Shown: piece by piece, positions 1 through 10,525 of the stretch | Numbering within the stretch: position 1 is the first letter of the stretch | How the letters are laid out: each line of letters begins with the position of its first letter | Source of the DNA: Nymphaea colorata | Taxonomy: Eukaryota; Streptophyta; Magnoliopsida; Nymphaeales; Nymphaeaceae | Assembly: GCF_008831285.2 (NCBI RefSeq) | Contig: NC_045143.1 | Span: forward strand, 5,341,503 to 5,405,502 | Length of the DNA: 64,000 bases | Reading direction: 5' to 3' | The notes under the pieces: generated by a model | The model's input: only the letters and a program-made list of their open reading frames with translations | Databases searched by the model: none | What the model was told of the DNA's origin: nothing | Translations under genes and position numbers: made by a program

Positions 1-77
1 ATAGAAGTTGTTTCGTCGTATACTTTGCTTCCATTCCATTGTTTACTTAACCTTCTTGCTTCTTGTTAATGGTGAAG

Positions 78-1689
78 GTGTATGCTGATCTGTTTGGAGA
101 CAACAGTGTGCGGTTTTTTTGCTTCACTACGGTAATCGTTCGCCCATCGATCTCTATTGTGCCATGAGCGTTAGAAATGTTGTGAATTGAAAGGATGTGT
201 TGTTGCTACGGTTGATTAGTCAAATAGATTGCATGCTTATGGCGGTATTTGTTCTTAATAGATTGAAAAATAATAGATTGCTAGCAATACGACACAAAGA
301 AATGTCATAATTCTGGGGAGATGTAAAGTGAATGCTAACAATCACTATACTTGTTTGATGCAACAGCCAGATAATTACGCATCGCGGCTTTATAATGTCC
401 ATCTAAGAAATCCGGAACAAAATAATATAGTCTTCACTCAAGTGAGCGAGAGATTTGTCCCTGGTGGTGCGATCACGCCTACCTCCGATTATGATGGGCA
501 GCAAATCGAAATTCAGCTCGAGATAAAGAAGGTAAACAATCTTCTTCTTCCTTCCCCGGCCCGTTTTCTACAGTGAAAATTTGTCTATTGTGTTTAGTGT
601 ATTTTAAGTGGACTGAGCTACATAACATGGACGATTTTCAATGCATCCCTAACCCTGACAAAGTTCATGAGCTAGTGAATCGAACATTTTTAAATAGACC
701 AAGTGGTTTGCCAAAAAAATAAAATAATAATAATAAATAAATAAATGAAAGCGTTATGTCTTTTTTTTTTTCTCTTCCTCATTTCTTCTTTTGGAAGCAT
801 TGGAGAATCTTGAATCTTGGTTTTAAAATTAAAATTTTAGAAACAGAAATCTACCTTAAACGAGAATAAGAATGAAAATTTCAATTCCAGTTTTCTCTTT
901 GTGTTTGATAGTAGCAAATTTTGATTCTAGAATTGAAAATAATGTGTTTGACAAAAAATGAATTAAAGTTCTAAAATTGATGAATTAAAACCACCATGAC
1001 ATATGCACTAAAAAGAGATGAAAAATATCTTAAAATTTTATAATCATAATTCTACCCCCATGATACAATCACAATTATGGAATTTTGAGTCAAGAATGAA
1101 CTTATAATTCCAGAATCGAAATCCTCCCTTTGACAAAGCACAATTCTTATTTCATCAAAAATGAAAATTTTAATTTTAAAATTTCACAATTCTGACCACA
1201 TCAAAACACCCCCTTGTTGTCCCGAGTCCTCCTTCCTAACAGGAGGCGTTGAGTTCCTTATATGCAATAATAAAGTATAGCTAACATATTTTAATTAGCA
1301 AAAAACAGGATCTTGAGACTGGGAACTGGAAACTTTCACTCAATGGTGAAACGGTGGGATTTTGGCTAAGAACAAATTACCATCCGGATTTCGACTTGGC
1401 GGACGAGATTCAATGGGGAGGAGAGATTTTTAACAAGCGCACCAACGGAAGGCACACCAGCACGCAGATGGGGAACGGCCATTTTGGAAGGGAAGGGTTG
1501 GGAAAGGCTGCTTACATCAGATACATGGAGGTGTATGACCGTGACCTCAACCCCTCCGACGCCGCTTACCCTCTTATTGTTTTCGCCACCGACCCTTTCT
1601 GCTATGATATCAATGACTGGGGGAGAACACCCATGGGACGTATGATCACTTTCGGTGGACCTGGTTATGATGCCTTCCTTTGTCCTTGA
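78..1689 (+). CDS. Neprosin-domain protein, copy A (3' half only)
   Basis: This is the C-terminal part of a neprosin-type (DUF239) secreted peptidase; exons 1-4 lie beyond the window start. Visible exons are exon 5 at 78-131 (VYADLFGDN, preceded by AG and followed by gtaatc), exon 6 ending at 531 before gtaaac, and exon 7 at 1309-1689 after a CAG acceptor. Exon 7 encodes the family core: GFWLRTNYHPDFDL, IQWGGEI, HTSTQMGNGHF, GKAAYIRYMEV, CYDINDWG and a GGPG end, with stop at 1687-1689. Exon 6 clearly codes from 329; an in-frame phase-0 acceptor exists at 277, because the AG at 327-328 would not keep frame with exon 5. No disabling change is seen in these exons. Exon 6 groups with copy F (GGAITPTS against RATS in B, D and E). 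Intron 6 and the 3' flank are also most like those of F. Confidence 0.8.
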
Positions 1690-2330
1690 TCTACTTTGCA
1701 ACCCAACCATCCTTCCTTTCCTCAATATATAACCTTCCTTTGTTATTTTCCTCTGTACTGACTTGCGAGATCTATCATTTGAATGAGATTATGTGTTAAG
1801 GGACAATAACTTCTTTGATGCACAACACCGTTTGACATTTACTCTGTTTGATATCAAAGATTCCCGGTTTAATCAAATCCGGAATCTCAAATTGATGCTA
1901 TATACAAAAAACCATAGGTTTAAGGTTGGAAAAAAGAAAGTGGGATGGGGTTCAACCTTAAATCAATGGATTTGAAAGCCTTGGTATCTCATATCATACG
2001 CAGCCCAAGATTAATCTAAATTTTCAAGGCTTATACATGCTGGTCGATCCACATAATCTACGTATCGCAGTTATTTTAACTTTTCAAGGAAAGATGTGCT
2101 GACGCATATATGATATAACCTATATATGTCAGTTGACAAAACTGAGAAGCAGGTTATGTGGACAAGGGTGTGGGATGACTAAAATATCTCAATTTAAACA
2201 AAAAAATAAATTTTTTTAGAACGTAAAGGAGTTATGAGAAAAAGTTAAAAGTCTAAAATATACATTTTTTATAAAAAATTTTCAAAAATATCTAAACCCA
2301 CCTTTTTTTCCTGTGTAGAGAGTGTGCACA
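1690..2330. other. 3' flank of copy A, paralogous to the flank of copy F
   Basis: Holds the 3' UTR and downstream DNA of copy A. The part from about 1790 to 2330 matches 43935-44397 downstream of copy F almost colinearly. The match ends at GTGTAGAGAGTG, where the F paralogue carries a GC-rich insertion. No gene is seen. Confidence 0.6.
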
Positions 2331-2399
2331 CAACTATGCTAGTTGGCATGCACTTTTTCTGGCGTAAGTCTGACAATGACTTAAAGAGGTTTAGAATAG

Positions 2400-2572
2400 C
2401 CTATAAGGCGGAGCCAGAAAATTTTCATGAATTAGGCCAAATTAAAGTTTTTAAATTTAGATTAGGGTCGAAATATCATTTTTAAAATTTTTATATAAAA
2501 CATGTGAATTTTTTTAAATTTTATACGTAAATTTTAAAAAAATTGCGGTGGAGCTATAGAAAAAATTTTATA
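2400..2572. repeat. Dispersed GGCGGAGC-type repeat fragment
   Basis: An AT-rich stretch opening with AAGGCGGAGCCAGAAAATTT and containing GGTGGAGCTATA. The same kind of sequence is expanded at 45000-45310 in the F block, and related GGCGGAG starts occur near 26412, 39490 and 56070. It looks like a decayed dispersed element; its class is not clear. Confidence 0.4.
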
Positions 2573-2574
2573 TG

Positions 2575-2674
2575 TAAGGGGAACTGGAAAAGCAGTTAAC
2601 TATTTGATTCCCCCCGCATTCTGCTTGCATTAGTGACTGCATGGCTTTGGCAAGGTCGTTGGTTAGATGATGAG
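2575..2674 (+). pseudogene. NYC1: NYC1 3' exon fragment (block A)
   Basis: Reads [10 protein letters not shown] then ALVTAW and GRWF-like residues, the C-terminal part of plant chlorophyll(ide) b reductase NYC1, a plastid short-chain dehydrogenase. It ends at a GT donor at the same place as the better copy at 45873-46012. A one-base deletion after TTGATTCCCCCC shifts the frame and gives TAG, and its 5' part is missing. It is a dead fragment, fused on its right to PERK-derived DNA. Confidence 0.7.
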
Positions 2675-2689
2675 GTAAATTATAATGTT

Positions 2690-2812
2690 GTCCAAAAGCG
2701 ATTAGCTTTGAACATAAAGAAATAACAAAAACAACAATGTAACTTGGGGATTTCTCCAATGAATTATCCACCGAAGCATGGTAGGTCCATATCCACGACT
2801 TGGAACAAATTT
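2690..2812 (-). other. Inverted PERK intron-1 segment
   Basis: The stretch CAACAATGTAACTTGGGG through CATATCCACGACTTGGAACAAATT is the reverse complement of 59085-59160 in intron 1 of the intact PERK gene, with scattered changes. It joins a PERK exon-2 fragment lying in direct orientation. The same join is present at about 46070-46330 in block F, so it predates the A/F duplication. Confidence 0.65.
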
Positions 2813-3727
2813 TACCACACCAACAAATGCACCACCACTTCGTCCACCATCACCTGGTCTTGCATTGGGTTTTTCTAAAAGCACCTTTACATATGAAGAA
2901 CTGGCGATTGCAACAAATGGGTTTTCATCAGGGAACCTCCTTGGTCAAGGTGGTTTTGGTTACGTCCACAAGGGAATGCTTCCCAATGGAAAGGAAGTTG
3001 CTATTAAGCAGCTGAAATCTGGCAATGGACAAGGCGAACGTGAATTCCAGGCAGAGGTGGAGATAATTAGGCGGGTGCATCATAAGCATCTACTTTCTTT
3101 CGTCGGTTACTGTATTAGTGGCACCCAGAGGCTGCTTGTTTATGAGTTTGTGCCCAACAACACACTTGAATTCCATTGACATGGTAATTCTGGATTGCGA
3201 TTCATATGTTTTTTCACTTTGGTATACGTGAAAATAATTTCTCATGGTCATTTCTCATTCTCCTTTCAACGGATGCTTGAGAAATAATGTCCTTTTCTTT
3301 ATTAACTAATAAAAATTTATCATCCTCGCTAGTGTTTTGCATGTAGATTTTTATAAGAAAAAAATGATAATTTTTTCACCCGATTTGATTATGACATTTC
3401 AGTTTGATGATCATGCTTTAAAATAATTTTGTTGCTTTGTGTTGTTATTGCTGCAGAAAAGAGTCGGCCAACAATTGATTGGACAGCGCGACTGAAAATT
3501 GCACTAGGGGCTGCAAGAGGACCTGCTTGTCTCCATAAGGACTGTGAGTTCCTCGGATCATTGAGTTAAATGAGGCAGTTACAAGGTTACAACATATAAT
3601 ACTAATATCTACTAGTAATATACTTGCGAAAGTTCTTCTCTAATGAAGATTTCCATCCACAGGTCATCCTCTTATAATGATATTAAGGTAGCAAATACAC
3701 TTCTTGATTTCAAATTTGAAGCCAAGG
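2813..3727 (+). pseudogene. PERK kinase pseudogene fragment (block A)
   Basis: Colinear with exons 2-4 of the intact PERK (57765-62421). The exon-2 part reads [20 protein letters not shown] through [20 protein letters not shown] and [10 protein letters not shown], then meets TGA at 3177 where the intact gene has TTG. The exon-3 part is at 3457-3540 and the exon-4 part at 3662-3727. In the latter about ten bases are deleted so that the HRD catalytic-loop codons are lost. The proline-rich ectodomain and transmembrane exon are absent. The reading frame ending at 3179 is therefore not a gene. Confidence 0.85.
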
Positions 3728-3809
3728 TCAGATGAGATACCTTCATCTATGTAAATTCTTGATGTTAGATGAAAATTCTTGATAATATCTAATATTCTGA
3801 TATATGTTA

Positions 3810-4181
3810 AATTATCTTTTTTTTTTTTTTAACTCATCAACTCGTAGAACTCTTTAATATGTTTAACTAATTCATCTATGATGAACCATTTTTATGTAGT
3901 CGAGCCAACTCAAATTTAGATGAGTTGATCCGAGCAGACCCGAGTTTAAACGAGTCGAGGTTTTACAACTCAAACTCGACTCATTTAACATTTTGAGTAT
4001 AAGTTTAGATGAAAACCCCCAACTCGTTTATAAAGGAGCGGAGCTCAAGTCAAGTTTTACAAGCGAGTTAGAATTGACTCAATGTATTGTGCAACCGTAG
4101 TTATAGTATATCAATTGATACAATGTTGAGACAGATCTTGGCTAGTTTGAGCCAACTTTATTGATTTTTCAACTCCCAAAG

Positions 4182-4237
<56 letters not shown>

Positions 4238-4399
4238 CTCACGATCATACGAGTAGGAGATCACCTGCTGATTGCTTGCTCCTTCCATGCAAAGATTCTT
4301 CACGCTTGCGGAAGTTGGCGGTCAGATAGAGGAGCACACTTGGGTATAAAATTTGTTGGCACAATAATCTTGGTATTACACACTAATTTCAGTAATATC
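3810..4399. other. Block homologous to the flank downstream of copy B
   Basis: From the poly-T near 3820 to 4399 this matches 9990-10525: CTCGTAGAACTC, GAGCCGAGCAGACCCGAG, GCTAGTTTGAGCC, the AT microsatellite, then GTAGGAGATCACCTGCTGAT and AATTTCAGTAATATC. It joins PERK fragment DNA on the left, so 3800-3820 is a rearrangement breakpoint. No gene is seen. Confidence 0.65.
4183..4232. repeat. (TA)n microsatellite
   Basis: Uninterrupted TA dinucleotide run of about 50 bp. Confidence 0.95.
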
Positions 4400-4771
4400 T
4401 GTTGGATCTTTCTAGAGAGAAGATTATGCTGGAACCTTCTAGAGAGGAGATTACATAACTCTTCCAATTTTCTAGAGAGGAGATTACGTTGGATCTTTTT
4501 AGAAAAGAGATTATGCTGGAACTTTCTACAGAGGAGATTAAGATAATTCTTCCTAATTTTCTGTACTTTATCCCTAACGTTTCTTCCCTATCTTGAACCA
4601 ATTGTAAACTATAATACCTCTCTTGTATCTCCAATTGATTCAAGTTCTCAATAAATGAACTTCTCTCTTCTCTCGTGGATGTAGGCTACAAGACGAACCA
4701 CGTAAATTGGTGTCTTTCTCTGTTTTTACCTCATTCATGTCCTCTGTTTCTCTATCGTATGCTTTTTAACA
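4400..4771 (+). repeat. Copia 5' LTR with internal ~30-bp repeats
   Basis: Bounded by TGTT and AACA. Between 4409 and 4545 it holds about five imperfect copies of a unit of roughly 30 bp, each built on CTAGAGAGGAGATTA. Such direct repeats near the start of an LTR usually lie in U3, but no function can be shown here. Confidence 0.7.
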
Positions 4772-7024
4772 TGGCATGAGAGAAGAAGTACCTTGGGCAT
4801 CCAACACCCACCATGACCAATACACTCAGCAACCATTCCAGCAGCAGCTCCAATAGTCTGAAAGGAGGACACAATCAGAGCCATCAGATGCTCAAGATCA
4901 CTTCTATTTTCCTCAACGATCAGCTGGGCTAAAGCTGCACATCTTTTTTTGAGCAGGCGATCTAAGGTGGGATAGGACGAATCACACCTCTAGCAAAGGA
5001 CGATCCTAACTATGAAGATTGGGAATCCAAAAATGATATGGTAATGGCTTGGCTTATGAATTCCATGGAACCTCACATCTCCAGTCTATTTTTGTATAAG
5101 GAAACAATGAAGGAAATATGAGATACTTTGAAGGAGATGTACATTGAACAAAATAATCTTGCTCGTGTGTACCAACAACTTGATATTGCCAACCTCACTA
5201 AAGATGGCAAGCAAACCAGCCTCTATTTAAACAAACTTCACAACTTGTACGTTGAACTCGCTCAATACAGACCAGCCACTACCGACGTCAATCAAAAACG
5301 ATTTGAGGAAGACAAAATATTTAAATTGATTACTGGTCTTGGACTTGATTATGAGAATCTTTGCAGTCAGATTCTCATGACCACCCCCTTGCCAAGCTTT
5401 AATTAAGTTTGCCAAGCAATTCAAAGAGAAGATGTCAGAATAAAAGTTATGAACTCCTCATCTAAAACCGAGTTATATGAAGAAAATCCAGAAAAGATGG
5501 TGTGTCAAGCTCGGTCTGGATCAAATATGTGGAAAGTTGATTCAAGAAATCAAAGTGGTGGCAGCAATTTCCCACGAAACCGCAACAAACTCAAATACTC
5601 ATACTGCTACAAAACGGGTCATTTTCGAGAAAGATGCTAGGAGCTCATCGGCAAACCTATAAGAGAAAAAACGACACCTTCTTCTCAAGTTGTTCTTGCT
5701 CATTTTGTTTCAAAAGATGGCTTAGAGAAATGTTTTCAAAAATTCTCTAAAATAAATCTTGTCTCTTCTCATCCTGTCGGCAATTCCATTGAAGGTAACA
5801 ATCTTGCCCTATTCACTCATTCTAGTAATTCTATGTGCATTGTTAATACTAGTGCAACCAATCATATGACTAATGATTCGTCAAGACTGACCACTATTGA
5901 TAATATGAAGAAAAAAACTATCTTCTCAGCCGACGGATCACATATTGCCGTCAATGGAATTAAAAAATTTTCTTTCTTTGAAAACAGATCATCTTTAGTT
6001 CTTTATGTACCTAATCTCTCAACTAGCTTGATGTCAGTTAGCAAGTTGAGAAAGACTTACAATTGTGTGACCATTTTCTCCCCCAAAAATGTGATATTTC
6101 AGGATCTAGAAATGAAAAGAGAGATTGGTAGAGGACAAGAGCAAAATGGGCTATATGTGATGAAAACTCCAGGGGCAAGTTTCTTAGTACACACCAATAA
6201 GGAAAAGAAGAGGTAAGAATACAAACTGTGGCATGCAAGACTTGGGCATATTTCAGATAGGAGTTTGAAGATGTATGTTCCTAATATCATCATTGAAGAA
6301 CACTCTTGTGATGCTTGCAAATATTCGAAGCCGACTAGACCGTCGTTTCAATTATCCACTGCCCAATCCATTAATTTTTTTTATTTGGTGCATTCAGGCG
6401 TGTGGGGACCAGTCCCTGTGGAATCCTATACGGGATATAGGTACTATGTATCTTTTATTGAAGATAAATCTTGCATGTCATAGATATTTTTTCTTAGAAA
6501 TAAAAGTGAAATTTTTAAGGTTTTCCAAGATTATTACAATCTGGTATACACTTAGTATGGTGCAAAAATTAAGAAGCTCCGATCCGATAATTGGGTGGGG
6601 GGGGGGGGAGGGGGAATATGTGAACTAATAATTTGAAGAATTCATGGAAAAAAAAAGGGATACAACCTCAACTTAAATGTTCTGGTACTCCCCAACAAAA
6701 CGGAGGTGTCAGAAAGGAAAAATAGACAACTTCTTACTATTGATTGTGCCATTATGATTCATATGAATGCACCTCAATTTTTTTAGGTAGAAGTGGTTGG
6801 TAGTGGTCGGTACTGCATGTTATCTTGCTAATAGAGTTCCAAGTTCAAGCTGAAAATCAAGTTCCTCTTGAAGTTTTACTTCAAAAAACGGTTTCTATTA
6901 GACACTTAAGAGTTTTTGGATGCAAATGTTTTGTGCATATACAAGAGAGATTCCGAACTAAACTTGAAAAACAAGCTTTAAAATGCATCTTTCTTGGGTA
7001 CCCTATGAATGCCTCTCTAGAAGG
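4400..7024 (+). mobile_element. Ty1/copia retrotransposon, decayed and 3'-truncated
   Basis: The 5' LTR at 4400-4771 starts TGTTGG and ends AACA, followed by a degraded initiator-Met primer site (TGGCATGAGAG, 4772). Gag is seen at 5128-5406 (EMYIEQNN, LITGLGLDYENL) and a nucleocapsid remnant at 5599-5637 (CYKTGHFRERC, lacking the first Cys of the knuckle). The protease site at about 5840 reads NTSATNHM, where the family has DSGA, so the catalytic Asp is lost. Pre-integrase and integrase parts follow at about 6228-6480 (LWHARLGH, SCDACKYSKPT, GYRYYVSF) with several stops. A last piece at 6825-7020 reads LRVFGCKCFVHI and CIFLGYP. Reverse transcriptase, RNase H and the 3' LTR are missing; the element ends directly in neprosin exon 3 of copy B. 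Confidence 0.85.
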
Positions 7025-9664
7025 TTTTTTCATATCAGATCCAACTCCATCAAGCTGCTAATGGATGGTCATCACGGTGAGGACGACAATGGCGGCTTCG
7101 ACGATCCAAATATGCATGAGGTTTGAGATGAACTTTTAGCGCAATTTACTCCTGTTGTTCTCTTCTGTTTTTAGTGATTGAGTTGTTAGTACGTGTTGTT
7201 TGACTGCAAAATTTTGCTTGCATGAGTTTAGGCTTTTAACTCAGTTTACAGCTTGTTCAAGGATGGACAAAGCTATAGTGGCAGTTTCCTGAAGGCGAAA
7301 ACCATCTCCTTCCCCACACTTATAGGGCTTAGGGTTGCTTCGGTACCTCGGTGGTACATATTATGATAAACCATTCAACTTAAGTATTGTGCATGTCACT
7401 GTTTGCAGTCTACAAGAGTAGTATTGCTCACAAAAATCAAGCTGAGTGAACTCTCACCCGCCCTCCAACCTGACCAGCTACACTATACCTCTTTCAAGCA
7501 AATCTATGAGAAAACCTTACTAAAGTGTTTGTTTTTTTCACACATATGGATCATAGCACGCGATAGTTGAACTCTAAGGAAGATATGGAGGAGCCAAAGG
7601 GAGTTTTAATGTTTGGAAGCCATCTGTTGAGAGCACAACCGAGGCCAGCATATCACAACTATGGGTTGCAAGGAAGTATGATAATGGCAACATTGCAACG
7701 TTGGAAGCCGGTTGGATGGTCAGTTCCAGTTTTATTTACACTTATCAAGAGAAACATGTATCGCTTTCTTCTACCATCGAACTTGTTTGGTCGTATCCAT
7801 TCCATTGTTTACTGAACCTTCTTGCTTCTTGTTAATGGTGAAGGTGTATGATGATCTGTTTGGAGACAACAATGTGCGGTCTTTTTGCTTCACCACGGTA
7901 ATCGTTCGCCCATCGATCTCTATTGTGTCATGAGCGTTAGAAATGTTGTGAATTGGAAAGATGTGTTGTTGCTACGGTTGATTAATCAAATAGATTGCAT
8001 TGCATGCTTATGGCGGTATTTGTTGTTAGTAGATTGAAAAATAATAGATTGCTAGCAAGACGACACATAGAAATGTCATAATTCTGGGGAGATGTAAAGT
8101 GAATGCTAACAATCACTACACTTGTTTGATGCAACAGCCAGATAATTACGCATCGCATCTTTATAATGCCCATCTAAGAAGACCGGAGCAAAATAATCTA
8201 GTCTTCACTCAAGTGAGCGAGAGATGTTTCCCAGGTGGTGTGATCAGGGCTACCTCCGATTATGATGGGCCGCAAAAAGAAGTTAAGATCGAGATAAAAA
8301 AAGGTGAACAATCTTCTGTTTCCCAGGTGGTGTAAACACAGTGTTTAGTGGATTTCAAGTGGACTGAGAAACATAACGTGGATGATTTTCAAATTTCCAA
8401 CGCATATCTAGCCCTGACAAAGTTCACGAGCTAGTGAATCGAACATTTTTAAATAGACCAAGTGGTTTGAAAATGAAATGTTTGGCTATATAGATGGGGC
8501 GTCATTTCTGCCGAGAAAGGTTTGATTGGATGGATATTCCCCCATCTTAGGCGATAATTATAATGGAAGGGTATTTATGTAATTTTATTTATTTATTTTA
8601 TAAAATAATCAGTTTGCCCTAATCCCCATGATTAAGAGGGTTCGGTTTCTTATATAATTTTTTAAATCCTTTTGAGACGGTGAAAAACCCTGTGCAGCCA
8701 AGGACTTAAAAGAACTTTACCTTTGAACCATGTAAAAATCCATGTCATTTTTTTTCTCTTATTCATTTCTTCTTTTGGAAGCATTTGAGGATCTTGAATT
8801 TTGATTCTAAAATTAAATTCTAGAAACAAAATTCTACCTTAAACGAGAATTGGAATGAAAATTTAAATTCTAATTTTCTCTTTGTGTTTGATAGTATGAA
8901 AGTTTGATTCTAGAATTAAAAATAATGTGGTTGAGAAAAAATGAATTTGATGAATTAAAACCACCATGACATATGCCCTAAAAAGAGACGAAAAATCCTA
9001 AAAGTTTATAATCATAATTCTACCCCCATGATACAATCACAATTAAGGAATCTTGAGTCAAGAATGAACCTATAATTCCAGAATCAAAATCCTCTGTTTG
9101 ATAGCACAATTCCTATTTCATCGAAAATGAAAATTTTAATTTTAAAATTTCACAATTCTTCTGACCTCATCAAAACACCCCCTTGTTGTCCCGAATCCTC
9201 CTTCCTAACAGGAGGCGTTGAGCTCCTTATAATATATGCAATAAATAAAGTATAGCTAACATATTTTGATTGGCAAAAAACAGGATCTTGAGACTGGGAA
9301 CTGGAAACTTTCATTCAATGGTGAAACGGTGGGATTTTGGCTGAGAACAAATTACCATCCGGATTTCCACTTGGCGGACGAGATTCAATGGGGAGGAGAG
9401 ATTGTTAACGAGCGCATCAATGGAAGGCACACCAGCACGCAGATGGGGAGCGGCCATTTTGGAAGAGAAGGGATGGGAAAGGCTGCACACATCAGACACA
9501 TGGAGGTGTATGACCGTGACCTCAACCCCTCCGACGCCGCTTACCCTCTTATTGCTTTGGCCACCGACCCTTTATGCTATGATATCAATGACTGGGGAAG
9601 AACACCCATGGGACGTATGATCACTTTCGGTGGACCTGGTTATGATGCCCTCCTTTGTCCTTGA
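7025..9664 (+). pseudogene. Neprosin-type copy B, pseudogene
   Basis: Starts inside exon 3 (7025-7120, FFHIRSNS then an Asp-rich tail) directly after the copia truncation point; exons 1-2 are absent. Exon 4 is 7557-7718 but has TAA at 7575-7577 where other copies read TCA. Exon 5 is 7844-7897. Exon 6 (coding part 8100-8303) has one extra A in the run before the donor, which throws exon 7 out of frame. Exon 7 at 9284-9664 is open and keeps IQWGGEI and HTSTQMGSGHF. A 42-bp tandem duplication covers its last codons and stop. With two disabling changes plus the missing 5' half it cannot make the normal protein. Confidence 0.85.
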
Positions 9665-9718
9665 TCTACTTTGCAACCTGGTTATGATGCCCTCCTTTGT
9701 CCTTGATCTACTTTGCAA
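9635..9718. repeat. 42-bp tandem duplication over the stop codon of copy B
   Basis: Two identical 42-bp units, 9635-9676 and 9677-9718, each running from CCTGGTTATGATGCC to ACTTTGCAA. The first holds the last codons and stop of exon 7; the second is 3' UTR. Other copies have one unit. Confidence 0.9.
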
Positions 9719-10525
9719 TTGCAACCCAACCATTATTCCTTCCCTCAATATATAAACTTTCTTTGTTATTTTCCTCTGTACTGATTTGCAAGATTTATCA
9801 TTTGAATGAGATTATATGTTAAGGGACAATAAATTCATTGATACACAACACCGTTTGACATTCATTCTGTTTTGACGAACATGAGCCATGTCGAGGTCGA
9901 GATGCACCAGATCAAGCTCAAATAGACTAAAAAACCTCGAGCTCGAGCTCCACTCGAAATAGAACAGGCACTAGCTCGACTCACTTAACGTCATGTTTAA
10001 ATTATCTTTTTTCCGTTTTAACCCGTAAACTCGTAGAACTCGTTAATTTGTTTTACTAATTTAACTATGATGAACCATTTTTACGTGGTCCCAAGTTGAA
10101 ATGAGTTGAGCCGAGCAGATCCGAGTTTAAACAAGTTAACTTTTTATAACTCAAACTCGGCTCGATAAATTTAGACTCAAACTCTACTCGTTTATAAATG
10201 AGCAGAGCTTGAGTCATCTTTTTACATGCGAGTTCCAATTGGCTCAACTTACTCTACAGTATATCAATTGATACGATGTTGAGACTGATCTTAGCTAGTT
10301 TGAGCCAGCTTTATTGATTTTTCAACTCCCAAAGTTTAAATTTTTGTGTGTGTGTATATATATATATATATGTACGAGTAGGAGATCACCTGCTGATTGC
10401 TTGCTCCTTCCATGCAAAGATTCTTCACTCTTGCAGAAGTTGACGGTCAGATATAGGAGTACGCTTAGGTATAAAATTTGTTGGCACAATAATCTTGATA
10501 TTTACGCAATAATTTCAGTAATATC
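9719..10525. other. 3' flank of copy B with GAGCTCGAG-type repeat
   Basis: 3' UTR, then a stretch rich in CGAGCTCGAG and ACTCGTAGAACTCG words (9880-10260) that recurs after copies D (20430-20700) and E (30730-31015). A short TG/TA run is at 10347-10371. The part 10371-10525 is the unoccupied counterpart of the copia target at 4399. No gene is seen. Confidence 0.6.

Noticed and set aside
1366-1725. Minus-strand frame of 119 codons over neprosin exon 7, with versions at 19920-20309, 30235-30609 and 43466-43855
   Set aside because: It is the antisense shadow of a GC-rich conserved exon; the plus strand carries the known family motifs.
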